Source: Streptomyces venezuelae
GTDB lineage: Bacteria; Actinomycetota; Actinomycetes; Streptomycetales; Streptomycetaceae
Reading direction: 5' to 3'
NCBI RefSeq assembly: GCF_008642335.1
Contig: NZ_CP029191.1
Location: forward strand, 2,232,001-2,296,000
DNA length: 64,000 nt
The position numbers and the translations under genes were made by a program. Positions 1-7,969 of the stretch are shown one piece after another (the stretch's first letter is position 1; each line of letters begins with the position of its first letter). The notes beneath the pieces are model-generated. The model was given only the letters and a program-made list of their open reading frames with translations. It did not search any database and had not been told where the DNA came from.

Positions 1-878
1 TCACCGCCGAGGTGAAGGCGGGCTCGTACGAGATCGCCTGCAAGCCGGGCATGAAGGGCGACGGCATCCGCCAGAAGGTCACCGTCACCGGCGGCGGCAA
101 GACCGCGAAGCGCGACCCGCGCCTGGACAAGGCCGTCGCCGAGTACCGCGCCTACGCGCAGGCACAGGCCGACCAGACGCTGCCCGCGACGAAGACCTTC
201 ACGGACGCCGTGCGCAAGGGCGACCTGGACGCGGCGAAGAAGGCGTACGCCACCTCCCGCATCGGCTGGGAGCGCACCGAGCCCGTCGCCGAGTCCTTCG
301 GCGACATCGACCCGAAGGTCGACGTGCGCGAGGACGGGCTCGAAGAGGGCCAGGACCTGGAGAAGGACTGGACGGGCTGGCACCGTCTGGAGCGCGCGCT
401 GTGGAAGGACAAGAAGATCGGCAAGCGCGAGAAGGCGCTCGCCACGCAGCTCGACAAGGACCTCCTGGACTGGCAGAAGCGGGTCGGCAAGGCCGTCATC
501 ACGCCGACCTCGATGGCCAACGGCGCCAAGGAGCTCCTCGACGAGGTCGCCACCGGCAAGGTCACCGGCGAGGAGGAGCGCTACTCGCACACCGACCTCG
601 TCGACTTCAAGGCCAACGTCGAGGGCGCCCAGAAGTCGTACGAGCTCCTGAAGCCGGTCGCCGCCGAGAACGACCCGGCCCTCACCAAAGAGCTCGACAA
701 GCAGTTCGCGGCTCTGGACAAGCTCCTGGAGAAGCACCGCGAGGGCGGCGCGGGGTCCTACGCGTTCACCTCGTACGACAAGGTCGGCAAGGCGGACCGC
801 AAGGAGCTGCACGACGGCGTCAACGCGCTGGCCGAGCCGCTGTCCAAGCTCGCCGCCGCCGTCGCCAAGTCCAAGTAG
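1..878 (+). CDS. efeO: EfeO, iron uptake M75 component (5' end outside window)
   Basis: C-terminal part of the exported M75 (imelysin-like) component of the EfeUOB iron uptake system, which is thought to bind iron outside the membrane and pass it to the permease EfeU. The reading frame is open to the left edge (codons from base 3), so the in-frame GTG at 12 is not a real start and the signal peptide and cupredoxin-like N-terminus lie outside. The roughly 290 residues seen are charged and helical and contain the imelysin HxxE motif in GWHRLE. efeB follows after 16 nt and efeU after that, which confirms the assignment by context. Partial only because of the window edge. Confidence 0.95.
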   Translation, partial: TAEVKAGSYEIACKPGMKGDGIRQKVTVTGGGKTAKRDPRLDKAVAEYRAYAQAQADQTLPATKTFTDAVRKGDLDAAKKAYATSRIGWERTEPVAESFGDIDPKVDVREDGLEEGQDLEKDWTGWHRLERALWKDKKIGKREKALATQLDKDLLDWQKRVGKAVITPTSMANGAKELLDEVATGKVTGEEERYSHTDLVDFKANVEGAQKSYELLKPVAAENDPALTKELDKQFAALDKLLEKHREGGAGSYAFTSYDKVGKADRKELHDGVNALAEPLSKLAAAVAKSK

Positions 879-894
879 CGGCAAGGGGGAACCG

Positions 895-2133
895 ATGGCT
901 GAGTCCACCACCACGAGGCGTTCCGTGCTCGGCTGGGGCGGCGCCGGGCTGGCGCTCGGCGCGGCCGCGGCGGGCGGCGCCGTGGCGATGGCCCGCTCCG
1001 GCGACGACGTGGCGCCCGCCGCCGAGCCGGGGGCGGCCGTCGCCTTCCACGGCGCGCACCAGGCCGGCATCGCCACCGCCGTCCAGGACCGGCTGCACTT
1101 CGCGGCGTTCGACGTGAAGACGGCGGACCGGGAGGAGTTCGTGCAGCTCCTCAAGGACTGGACGCGGGCGGCGGCGCGGATGACCGCGGGCCACGCGGTC
1201 GGCGAGGGCGCGTACGGCGGGCTCGCCGAGGCGCCGCCGGACGACACCGGCGAGGCGCTCGGCCTCAGGCCGTCCCGGCTCACCCTGACGATCGGCTTCG
1301 GCCCGTCCCTGTTCGACAAGTTCGGGCTCGCCGACCGCCGCCCCGAGGCACTCGTCGACCTGCCGAAATTCCCCGGCGACAACCTCGACAAGGGCCGCAG
1401 CGGCGGCGACCTGTGCGTGCAGGCCTGCGCGGACGACCCGCAGGTCGCGGTGCACGCGATCCGCAACCTCGCCCGCATCGGCTTCGGCAAGGTGGCGGTG
1501 CGCTGGTCCCAGCTGGGCTTCGGCAAGACGTCGTCGACGACGCCGGACGCGCAGACGCCGCGCAACATGATGGGCTTCAAGGACGGCACGCGGAACATCT
1601 CCGGCACCGACGCCGCCGCGCTCGACCGGCACGTGTGGGTCGGCCCGAAGGACGGCACGGACTGGATGACGGGCGGCTCCTACCTGGTCGCCCGCCGCAT
1701 CCGCATGAACATCGAGACGTGGGACCGGACCTCGCTGCAGGAGCAGGAGGACGTCTTCGGCCGCGACAAGGGCGAGGGCGCGCCGGTCGGCAGGGCCAAG
1801 GAGCGGGACGAGCCGTTCCTCAAGGCGATGAAGCCGGACGCGCACGTCCGCCTCGCCCACCCCGACACCAATGGCGGGGCGACGATCCTGCGCCGCGGCT
1901 ACTCCTTCACGGACGGCACCGACGGCCTCGGCCGCCTGGACGCGGGCCTGTTCTTCCTCGCGTACCAGCGGGACGTCCGCAAGGGCTTCATCCCGGTGCA
2001 GCGCAGCCTGTCGCGCTCCGACGCGCTCAACGAGTACATCCAGCACGTGGGTTCCGCGGTCTTCGCGGTCCCGCCGGGCGTCCGCGACAAGGACGACTGG
2101 TGGGGCAGGGGCCTGTTCACCGGAAAGGCGTGA
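895..2133 (+). CDS. efeB: EfeB, Tat-exported DyP-type heme peroxidase
   Basis: Deferrochelatase/peroxidase of the EfeUOB system (412 aa), a dye-decolorizing peroxidase family member exported in folded form. The N-terminus has a Tat signal (TTRRSVLGWGG followed by an Ala/Gly-rich hydrophobic stretch). The DyP GxxDG motif is seen as GFKDGTRN near residue 226, and a conserved heme-side segment with His near residue 321 precedes RRGYSFTDG. The ATG at 895 has AAGGGGGA just upstream. It lies 16 nt after efeO and 4 nt before efeU, so the three are co-transcribed. The family oxidises ferrous iron or removes iron from heme; which activity dominates here cannot be told from sequence. Confidence 0.96.
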   Translation: MAESTTTRRSVLGWGGAGLALGAAAAGGAVAMARSGDDVAPAAEPGAAVAFHGAHQAGIATAVQDRLHFAAFDVKTADREEFVQLLKDWTRAAARMTAGHAVGEGAYGGLAEAPPDDTGEALGLRPSRLTLTIGFGPSLFDKFGLADRRPEALVDLPKFPGDNLDKGRSGGDLCVQACADDPQVAVHAIRNLARIGFGKVAVRWSQLGFGKTSSTTPDAQTPRNMMGFKDGTRNISGTDAAALDRHVWVGPKDGTDWMTGGSYLVARRIRMNIETWDRTSLQEQEDVFGRDKGEGAPVGRAKERDEPFLKAMKPDAHVRLAHPDTNGGATILRRGYSFTDGTDGLGRLDAGLFFLAYQRDVRKGFIPVQRSLSRSDALNEYIQHVGSAVFAVPPGVRDKDDWWGRGLFTGKA

Positions 2134-2137
2134 GCCG

Positions 2138-2989
2138 ATGTTCGGCAACTATCTGATCGGCCTGCGCGAGGGCCTCGAAGCCAGTCTGGTCGTCTGCATC
2201 CTCATCGCCTACCTGGTGAAGACCGGGCGGCGGGACGCGCTCGTCCCCATCTGGGCGGGCATCGGCGTCGCGGTGGCGCTCGCGCTCGGCTTCGGCTGCG
2301 CGCTCACCTTCGGCTCGCAGGAGCTGACGTTCGAGGCGCAGGAGGCGCTCGGCGGCTCGCTGTCGATCGTCGCGGTGGGCCTGGTGACGTGGATGGTCTT
2401 CTGGATGCGGCGCACGGCACGGCACTTGAAGGCCGAGCTGCACGGCAAGCTGGACGCGGCCCTGCAGATGGGCACGGCCGCGCTGGTGGCGACGGCGTTC
2501 CTCGCGGTGGGCCGGGAGGGCCTGGAGACGGCGCTGTTCGTGTGGGCGTCGGTGCGCGCGTCGAGCGACGGTTCGCACGCCCCGCTGATCGGCGTGATCC
2601 TCGGGCTGCTCTCCGCGGTCGCGCTCGGCTGGCTGTTCTACCGGGGCGCGGTCCGCATCAACCTCGCGAAGTTCTTCACCTGGACCGGCGCGATGCTGGT
2701 CGTCGTGGCCGCGGGCGTCCTCGCGTACGGCGTGCACGATCTGCAGGAGGCCCGGTTCCTCGGCGGTCTGAGCGACAAGGCGTTCGACATCAGCGCGACG
2801 ATCCCGCCGGACAGCTGGTACGGCACGCTCCTCAAGGGCGTCTTCAACTTCCAGCCCGACCCGACGGTGCTGCAGGTCGTGGTGTGGCTGCTGTACCTCG
2901 TCCCGACGCTGGCGTTCTTCTTCGCGCCGACGCGTTCCACTCCGCGGAAGGCCACGCCGGAGAGGGCAACAGTTCCGGAACAGGGTTGA
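2138..2989 (+). CDS. efeU: EfeU/FTR1-family iron permease
   Basis: High-affinity iron permease of the FTR1/OFeT family (283 aa, about seven membrane spans), the membrane channel of the EfeUOB system. The two family-defining REGLE motifs are present: LREGLEASL at residues 8-16 and GREGLETAL near residue 125. The open frame extends far upstream inside efeB, but the ATG at 2138, 4 nt after the efeB stop, begins MFGNYLIGLREGLE, the expected N-terminus. The C-terminal tail after the last span is short and polar. Gene order here is efeO-efeB-efeU. Confidence 0.96.
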   Translation: MFGNYLIGLREGLEASLVVCILIAYLVKTGRRDALVPIWAGIGVAVALALGFGCALTFGSQELTFEAQEALGGSLSIVAVGLVTWMVFWMRRTARHLKAELHGKLDAALQMGTAALVATAFLAVGREGLETALFVWASVRASSDGSHAPLIGVILGLLSAVALGWLFYRGAVRINLAKFFTWTGAMLVVVAAGVLAYGVHDLQEARFLGGLSDKAFDISATIPPDSWYGTLLKGVFNFQPDPTVLQVVVWLLYLVPTLAFFFAPTRSTPRKATPERATVPEQG

Positions 2990-3021
2990 TCGGAACTCGT
3001 CAAGTCGCCAAGGGTTGTGCC

Positions 3022-3027
3022 TATGAT
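3022..3027 (+). promoter_or_regulatory. Probable -10 box for the SH3-domain gene
   Basis: TATGAT, close to the sigma-70 consensus, lies 39 nt before the start codon at 3067 in the 77-nt gap after efeU. No strong -35 is visible at the proper distance. This suggests that the SH3 gene has its own promoter rather than relying on efe read-through. Confidence 0.4.
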
Positions 3028-3066
3028 CGGCGCGTTCATCAACCGATCAACGTACGGGGAAGCTCC

Positions 3067-3405
3067 ATGCGTAACTCCCGGTTCGGGAAGAGCCTTGCCA
3101 CGCTGACCGCGGTCACCGCGGTGGCGCTCGGCGCCTCGCTGATCACCGCTCCGACCGCCTCGGCGGTCGGCGGCAGCGCCTGCACCAAGAACGTCAAGAA
3201 CCACAAGATGATGGTCATCAACGTGGGCGCCACCGCCCGCTCGGGCCCCGGCAACGGCTACAGCAAGGTCAAGCGCCTCGAGTGGTTCGACCAGGTCTAC
3301 GTCCGCTGTTACACGGTGAAGCGCGGCACCCAGTGGTACTACGGCGACCTGCCCCGCACCAGCAAGCGCGGCTGGGTCGACGCGATGCTCCTCCAGGAGA
3401 TCTGA
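3067..3405 (+). CDS. Small secreted SH3b-like domain protein
   Basis: 112-residue exported protein. It has a Sec signal peptide (MRNSRFGKSLATLTAV, hydrophobic core, cleavage after TASA) and one short bacterial SH3-like domain with VGATARSGPGNGYSKV, the usual start of SH3b folds, and a final WVDAMLLQEI. Two cysteines (in SACTKN and VRCYTV) could form a disulfide. SH3b domains often bind cell-wall peptides. The start ATG has GGGGAAG a few bases upstream; the longer in-frame frame into efeU is ignored because the signal peptide fixes the start. A strong hairpin follows the stop. Function unknown beyond likely wall association. Confidence 0.85.
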   Translation: MRNSRFGKSLATLTAVTAVALGASLITAPTASAVGGSACTKNVKNHKMMVINVGATARSGPGNGYSKVKRLEWFDQVYVRCYTVKRGTQWYYGDLPRTSKRGWVDAMLLQEI

Positions 3406-3418
3406 CCCGCACCACGCA

Positions 3419-3458
3419 CCCCTTCCCGGGCCCGATAAGGTTCGGGCCCGGGAAGGGG
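3419..3458 (+). terminator. Perfect 17-bp hairpin between SH3 gene and lipoprotein gene
   Basis: Left arm CCCCTTCCCGGGCCCGA (3419-3435), loop TAAGGT, right arm TCGGGCCCGGGAAGGGG (3442-3458); all 17 pairs match. It begins 13 nt after the SH3 stop and ends 17 nt before the next ATG. Most simply it is an intrinsic terminator without a U tract, usual in Streptomyces; since the next gene is so close, it may also sit in that gene's 5' UTR. Confidence 0.75.
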
Positions 3459-3475
3459 CAGGTGAAGGAATTCCG

Positions 3476-4456
3476 ATGAGCAACGTTCGCAGGGCCCGAC
3501 GTCTGCGCGGGCCCGTCATGGCGTCGGCGGCGGTGACGGCACTCGCGCTCGCGGCGAGCGGATGCGTGACCGTCCACGGTGAGCGGGAGATCGTTCCCAC
3601 GGCCACCAAACCGGAGGCGGAGCGCGCCCTCAAGGACTTCCTCAAGGCGTACAACGCGGCGGACAAGGCGTACGACCCGGCCCTCGACGCCCCCCGCATC
3701 ACGGGGCCCCTCGGCGCCATCAACCAGGGCGGCCTGAAGTCGCGGCGCGTGCAGCACCCGGACGGCAACGCGGGGCACGTACCGCTCGAACTCTCCGACG
3801 TCACGTACTCGATCCCCAAGAAGGCCGGCTGGCCGCGCTGGTTCATGGCCGACACGAAGGCCAACCGCCGCTCGGACCTGCGCTGGCTGTGGGTGTTCAC
3901 GAAGAGCGGCCCCGACCAGCTGTGGCGGGCCACCTATCTCAACCTCGTCTCGCCGCAGAAGATGCCGGAGCTGAAGAAGGACGAGGACGGCTGGGCCGTG
4001 CCGGTGGCGCCGACCGCGAAGGACCTCGCGATGGCCCCCATGGACCTCGGCGAGGAATACACGACGTACCTGAAGTCGGGCGGCGACGGCTTCGCGCCGG
4101 GCGATCACACGACGCGCTGGAAGGCGTTCCGCGAGCGCAACAGCAAGCGGGCCGGTCTCGCCGTGCAGTACGTCGACGAGCCCCGGAACGAGGGCGCGTT
4201 CGCGCCGCTGGGCCTGCGCACCGCGGACGGCGGCGCGCTGATGTTCTTCTCCACGCACCACTACGAGAAGCAGACCGCGTTCAAGGGCCTGAGCCCGAAG
4301 GTCGACGCGGACGCGAAGGCGCTGCTCAAGGGCACGGTGCGACAGAGCCTGATGCTGGAGCGGGTCTCCAACCAGGTGGTCGTCGACCCGAAGGGCGGCG
4401 GCAAGGTGGCGTTCCTGGGGCGCATCCAGGGCCTTACGGGCGCGAAGGGCGACTAG
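3476..4456 (+). CDS. Putative lipoprotein of unknown function
   Basis: 326-residue exported protein with a basic N-terminus (RRARRLRGP), a hydrophobic stretch and a lipobox LAASGC, so Cys about 25 residues in would be lipidated and the protein anchored on the outer face of the membrane. The mature part is hydrophilic, with Trp-rich segments (GWPRWFMAD, LRWLWVFTKSGPDQLW), and resembles hypothetical Streptomyces lipoproteins; no catalytic motif is recognised. Start ATG at 3476 follows AGGTGAAGGAA. It is convergent with the primase-polymerase gene. Confidence 0.8.
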   Translation: MSNVRRARRLRGPVMASAAVTALALAASGCVTVHGEREIVPTATKPEAERALKDFLKAYNAADKAYDPALDAPRITGPLGAINQGGLKSRRVQHPDGNAGHVPLELSDVTYSIPKKAGWPRWFMADTKANRRSDLRWLWVFTKSGPDQLWRATYLNLVSPQKMPELKKDEDGWAVPVAPTAKDLAMAPMDLGEEYTTYLKSGGDGFAPGDHTTRWKAFRERNSKRAGLAVQYVDEPRNEGAFAPLGLRTADGGALMFFSTHHYEKQTAFKGLSPKVDADAKALLKGTVRQSLMLERVSNQVVVDPKGGGKVAFLGRIQGLTGAKGD

Positions 4457-4457
4457 T

Positions 4458-4493
4458 CCCCTCGCCGGCCCTCAGCCCCTCGCCGGCCCTCAG
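4458..4493. repeat. 18-bp tandem duplication over a stop codon
   Basis: CCCCTCGCCGGCCCTCAG occurs twice head to tail (4458-4475 and 4476-4493). The second copy contains the stop codon of the minus-strand primase-polymerase gene. It fills nearly the whole gap between the convergent genes. Confidence 0.9.
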
Positions 4494-5227
4494 CCCCGCA
4501 ACGGCCAGGCCGCGATGTCCTCTTGGGGCTCTCCCGCGACCCTGGCGCACTCGTCGGTGAGCGTCGCGAGGAGCGTCAGTGGGTCGGGCAGCGGGTGCTC
4601 GGGGCCGCGCAGCCAGCGCACCTCCAGGTCACCGGGGAGCCGGGCGGGCGGCACCAGGACGTAGGAACCCCGGCAGTGCCAGCGCAGGCCCGGGTGCTCG
4701 TCCATCGTCTCGGGGTGGCAGTCCAGCTCGCAGGGCCACCACTCGTCCTCGTCCTCGGGGGTGCCGCGGGTCGCGGTGAAGAAGAGGAGCCTGCCGTGTC
4801 CGTTGCTGCCGCCCGACTCGGCGACGGGGCCGACGTCGATGCCGGCCGCGAGGAGCCGCTCCAGGGCTTCGAGGCCCGCGTCCAGCGGTACGTCGAGGAC
4901 GTCGTGGACCATGCCGGTCGCGGTGATGAAGTTGGCCTGGGGCTGGTGGCGCGCCCACCGCTCGATCTGGCCGCGGTCGGTCGTGGACTGCGTCTGCCAG
5001 GCGAAGGAGACGGGGTGCCGGGCCGGGGTGGGGCAGCCGATGCGGTCGCAGGAACATCGGTACCCCGACGGATACGCGGCGGGCGCGAGGGGCAGCCCGG
5101 CCCCCGCGGCGGCGAGGAGCAGGTCCTCGCGGGCCCGGTCATCCGCCGACGTGTCCTTCGGACGCCGGCGGAGCCACTGGGAAATCCTGCTCCGCCCGCC
5201 GGACCGGCTGCCGAACTCCGCGCCCAT
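4490..5227 (-). CDS. Bifunctional primase/polymerase-domain protein
   Basis: 245-residue protein related to the prim-pol (bifunctional DNA primase/polymerase N-terminal) family found alone on Streptomyces chromosomes. After a basic N-terminus (SRISQWLRRRPK) come LLLAAAGAGLPLAPAAYP, a Cys cluster CSCDRIGCPTPARHP typical of this family's zinc-like knuckle, then ANFITATGMVHDVLDVPLDAG. In active members the last segment carries catalytic acidic residues; here DVP replaces the usual DxD-like pair, so catalysis is doubtful. Stand-alone members are probably regulatory or repair-related; the role is not known. Confidence 0.8.
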   Translation of the reverse strand: MGAEFGSRSGGRSRISQWLRRRPKDTSADDRAREDLLLAAAGAGLPLAPAAYPSGYRCSCDRIGCPTPARHPVSFAWQTQSTTDRGQIERWARHQPQANFITATGMVHDVLDVPLDAGLEALERLLAAGIDVGPVAESGGSNGHGRLLFFTATRGTPEDEDEWWPCELDCHPETMDEHPGLRWHCRGSYVLVPPARLPGDLEVRWLRGPEHPLPDPLTLLATLTDECARVAGEPQEDIAAWPLRG

Positions 5228-5398
5228 CTAGCCCCTCACCTCGCCGTTGTGCCGAAAGCATGACCCCATGGTCGCACCATCCTGCGCCTACGGGGGCCGG
5301 AGCTCACATCCGGGGTCCGCGGGGGTGATGCCAGCCTGTGGGTGACATAGCGGTCTATTTCAGTGCAAGGAGTGATGTACCGGCCTACCGTGGGCGCC

Positions 5399-6262
5399 AT
5401 GGTCATTAGGACTGTGCTGACGGGCCTCACGGCGCTCACCCTCACGGCACCGAACGGCTTCCTCGCCCCGATCGAGTGGGGCGGCGGACCCCTGACCGTG
5501 GAGGCGCTCCCCCGCGTCGTCTACACGGCGCACCGCGGCGGAGCCCTGGAGGTACCGGAGAACAGCATGTCGGGCCTCCTGGCGGCCTTCGAACGCGGCA
5601 CGGCACAGGTCATCGACTTCGATACGCGGATACTGCGCGACGGCACGCTGGTGGTCATGCACGACGACACCGTGGACCGCACCACGTACACCTCGGGTTC
5701 GGTCCGCCGCATGGACCGGTGGGACTGGCTGGGCGTCCGGCTGCGGCCGGGGACGGAGCTGCCGGGCAGCTGGCGGCCCGAGCGGCCGCCGACGGTCGCG
5801 GAGGTCCTCGACCGGTTCGGCGGGAAGATCATGCTGATGCTGGAGGCCAAGGATCCCAAGAGCCTCGATCCGCTGGCCCGGCTGATCCGCTCGCGCAGGC
5901 TGACCCGCTCGGTGTTCGTGAACACCAACGACCCGGCGGTCGCCCGGCGCGCCCACCGGCTCGGGCTGCTCGCCCAGCTGTGGCGTTCCCGGCGGCAGAT
6001 GCTCACCGACCGCCCGGAGGGGTGGGCGGCGTTCGTGGACGTCCTGGACGTGGACCACAAGGCGCGCGACGGCGATCTGCTGCGCGCGGTCAACTCGGGC
6101 ATCCCCCGGGTGTGGGCGCACACGGTGACCAGGCCGAGGCAGCGGGACCGGGTGCTGTGGCTCGGCTGCAACGGCGTGATCACGGACGCCCCCGGTCTGC
6201 TCTCGCGCACGCCGGTCAAGAAGTACAAGCCGGTGAAGGTGGGCGGGCCCGCCAGGCGCTGA
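5399..6262 (+). CDS. Glycerophosphodiester phosphodiesterase family protein
   Basis: GDPD-family hydrolase that would split glycerophosphodiesters into glycerol-3-phosphate and an alcohol. It shows the signature AHRGG, then PENSMSGLLAAFERGT, the metal-binding FDTRILRDGTLVVMHDDTVDRTT segment in order, and a late LMLEAKDP. The N-terminus is hydrophobic (VIRTVLTGLTALTLTA), suggesting export. Three in-frame starts exist: GTG 5363, ATG 5375 and ATG 5399. I chose 5399 because TACCGT (5386-5391) sits just before it as a -10 box for a leaderless message, and the two upstream starts have no properly spaced ribosome site. Expected length then is 287 aa. Confidence 0.88.
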   Translation: MVIRTVLTGLTALTLTAPNGFLAPIEWGGGPLTVEALPRVVYTAHRGGALEVPENSMSGLLAAFERGTAQVIDFDTRILRDGTLVVMHDDTVDRTTYTSGSVRRMDRWDWLGVRLRPGTELPGSWRPERPPTVAEVLDRFGGKIMLMLEAKDPKSLDPLARLIRSRRLTRSVFVNTNDPAVARRAHRLGLLAQLWRSRRQMLTDRPEGWAAFVDVLDVDHKARDGDLLRAVNSGIPRVWAHTVTRPRQRDRVLWLGCNGVITDAPGLLSRTPVKKYKPVKVGGPARR

Positions 6263-6263
6263 G

Positions 6264-6908
6264 TCAGGACGTCGCGGGGCGCGGGGCGATGCCGTAGAGG
6301 GCGTACTCCACGAGCTTGTCGGCGTAGTCGTGGGTGAGGGGGCCCGAGCGCATCAGCCAGCGCTGGGCGAGCGGGCTCGACCACAGTTCCAGGGCGATGC
6401 GCGGGTCGATGCCGGGGGCGACCTGGCCTGCCTCGCGGGCCTGCTCGACGCGGGTCACGTAGAGCTGGAGCTGCGGCTCCAGGAGCTTCTCGACGAATTC
6501 GGCGCCCAGCTCGGGGTTGAGCAGTCCCTCGGCGGCCAGCGCGCGGTAGGGGGCGTCGTACTTGGCGTCGTTGAACTCGTCGACGGTGGCCCGCAGCACG
6601 TACTTGAGGTCGGCCTCCAGGTCGCCCGTGTTCGGGATCTCCGTCTGGACGTCGGTCCGGCCCGCGCCCTCGCTCGCGGCGCGGGCGGCCTGTTCGCCGA
6701 GGTCGAGGAAGGCGTCGAGCAGGACGGCGCCCTTGGACGTCCACCAGCGGTAGATCGTCTGCTTGCCGACGCCGGCGCGGGCGGCGATGGCCTCGATCGT
6801 GAGCTTCGCGTAGCCGACCTCGGTGACGAGGGCGAGGGCGGCGTCGTAGATCGCGCGGCGCGAGCGTTCGCTGCGGCGCGTGGAGTCGGGAGCTGTCTTC
6901 TGGGCCAT
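6264..6908 (-). CDS. TetR/AcrR-family transcriptional regulator
   Basis: 214-residue repressor-type protein. The N-terminal HTH is typical: AIYDAALALVTEVGYAKLT, IEAIAARAGVGKQTIYRWW, then SKGAVLLDAFLDLG. The C-terminal part has a TetR_C-like ligand domain (LWSSPLAQRWLMRSGPLTHDY). The longer open frame upstream is rejected: ATG 6908 gives the standard N-terminus and has TACATT 6 nt upstream as a leaderless -10. A nested palindrome 26 nt upstream is its probable operator. It is convergent with the GDPD gene (1-nt gap) and divergent from ddaH; the ligand is unknown. Confidence 0.93.
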   Translation of the reverse strand: MAQKTAPDSTRRSERSRRAIYDAALALVTEVGYAKLTIEAIAARAGVGKQTIYRWWTSKGAVLLDAFLDLGEQAARAASEGAGRTDVQTEIPNTGDLEADLKYVLRATVDEFNDAKYDAPYRALAAEGLLNPELGAEFVEKLLEPQLQLYVTRVEQAREAGQVAPGIDPRIALELWSSPLAQRWLMRSGPLTHDYADKLVEYALYGIAPRPATS

Positions 6909-6933
6909 GCCTCGAATGTAGCAGCGGGCGAAC

Positions 6934-6968
6934 CGAGACGTCCCGTCTTGACAAGACGTGTCGTCTCG
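6934..6968. promoter_or_regulatory. Nested palindromic operator, probably for the TetR regulator
   Basis: A 35-bp symmetric site: CGAGACG, 3 nt, CGTCTTG, A, CAAGACG, 3 nt, CGTCTCG. The inner 7-1-7 palindrome is perfect and the outer arms CGAGACG/CGTCTCG are also exact complements. It lies between the TetR start (6908) and ddaH, where a repressor could control either or both. The plus strand also carries TTGACA inside it (6948-6953). Confidence 0.75.
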
Positions 6969-7042
6969 CCGGGTGCCCGCGTCCGGCATGGCACGGATGG
7001 TGCGGTGACCATTTCGGCAACCACCCGTTCGGTGCACAGCGC

Positions 7043-7123
7043 GAAGGCTCCTCACACCGCACTATGGGCATCAACTGCCCCACCAAGGGCAGCACATGAC
7101 CCTGCGGTACGTGAGGAGCCTTC
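7043..7123 (+). promoter_or_regulatory. Structured ddaH leader that can mask the ribosome site
   Basis: GAAGGCTCCTCAC (7043-7055) is exactly complementary to GTGAGGAGCCTTC (7111-7123); after a 2-nt bulge ACCGCA (7056-7061) also pairs with TGCGGT (7103-7108), giving a 19-bp stem. The right arm contains the ddaH ribosome site GAGGAG (7113-7118). The loop holds two hairpins that share TGCCC and so exclude each other (GGGCA/TGCCC, and CTGCCC/GGGCAG), plus an 11-codon ORF (7064-7099, MGINCPTKGST). It looks like a translational switch: riboswitch or leader-peptide control. It matches no class I can name. Confidence 0.65.
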
Positions 7124-7124
7124 T

Positions 7125-7958
7125 TTGTCCCGTAATCCTCGCTCTCCTCGGCGCGCCACACCCCGGCGCTATCTGATGTGCCCACCGGCACACTTCAAGG
7201 TCACCTACTCCATCAACCCCTGGATGGACCCCGCCAAACCGGTCGACGTCCCCCTCGCCATCGCCCAGTGGGAGGACCTGCGCGACCGCTACCGCTCGCT
7301 CGGCCACACCGTCGAGGAGCTCACCCCCCGGCCCGGCCTGCCGGACATGGTCTACGCGGCGAACGGCGCGACCGTCGTCGGGGGCCGCGTGCTCGGCGCC
7401 CGCTTCGCCTACGCCGAGCGCGAGCAGGAGGCCGCGGCCCACCTGGAGTGGTTCCGCGCCCACGGCTTCACCGAGATCCACGAACCCGTCCACATCAACG
7501 AGGGCGAGGGCGACTTCGCCGTCACCGCCTCCTACGTCCTGGCAGGACGCGGCTTCCGGGCCAGCCCGCTCTCCCACGGCGAGGCACAGGAGTGCTTCGG
7601 CCGCCCGGTCATCGGCCTCGACCTCGTCGACCCCCGCTACTACCACCTGGACACGGCGCTCGCCGTCCTGGACGACGCGGCGGACGAGGTCATGTACTAC
7701 CCGCCGGCCTTCTCGCCCGGCAGCCGCGCGGTCCTGCGGCGGCTCTTCCCCGACGCGCTGATCGCCGAGGAGCCCGACGCCGTGGCGCTCGGGCTCAACG
7801 CCGTGTCCGACGGGCTCCACGTGCTGCTCCCGCAGGCCGCGGCGGGCCTCTTCCAGCCGCTGCGCGAGCGCGGCTACGAACCCGTCCCGATGGATCTGAG
7901 CGAACTGCTCAAGGGCGGCGGCAGCGTGAAGTGCTGCACGCAGGAGCTGCGGAGCTAG
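7125..7958 (+). CDS. ddaH: Dimethylargininase / amidinotransferase-fold hydrolase
   Basis: Guanidino-group hydrolase of the DDAH type (277 aa), expected to convert methylated arginine to citrulline and methylamines. It reads RRYLMCPPAHFKVTYSINPWMD near the N-terminus, NEGEGDF (acidic substrate-binding residues), LDLVDPRYYHLDTAL with the catalytic His, and GGGSVKCCTQEL at the C-terminus with the active-site Cys. Start chosen as TTG 7125: GAGGAG lies 6 nt upstream. The alternative ATG 7176 has no ribosome site and would drop conserved residues RRYL. The long upstream open frame is an artefact of the reverse TetR gene. A leader hairpin covers the ribosome site. Confidence 0.9.
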   Translation: MSRNPRSPRRATPRRYLMCPPAHFKVTYSINPWMDPAKPVDVPLAIAQWEDLRDRYRSLGHTVEELTPRPGLPDMVYAANGATVVGGRVLGARFAYAEREQEAAAHLEWFRAHGFTEIHEPVHINEGEGDFAVTASYVLAGRGFRASPLSHGEAQECFGRPVIGLDLVDPRYYHLDTALAVLDDAADEVMYYPPAFSPGSRAVLRRLFPDALIAEEPDAVALGLNAVSDGLHVLLPQAAAGLFQPLRERGYEPVPMDLSELLKGGGSVKCCTQELRS

Positions 7959-7969
7959 CCGGCCGCCCG

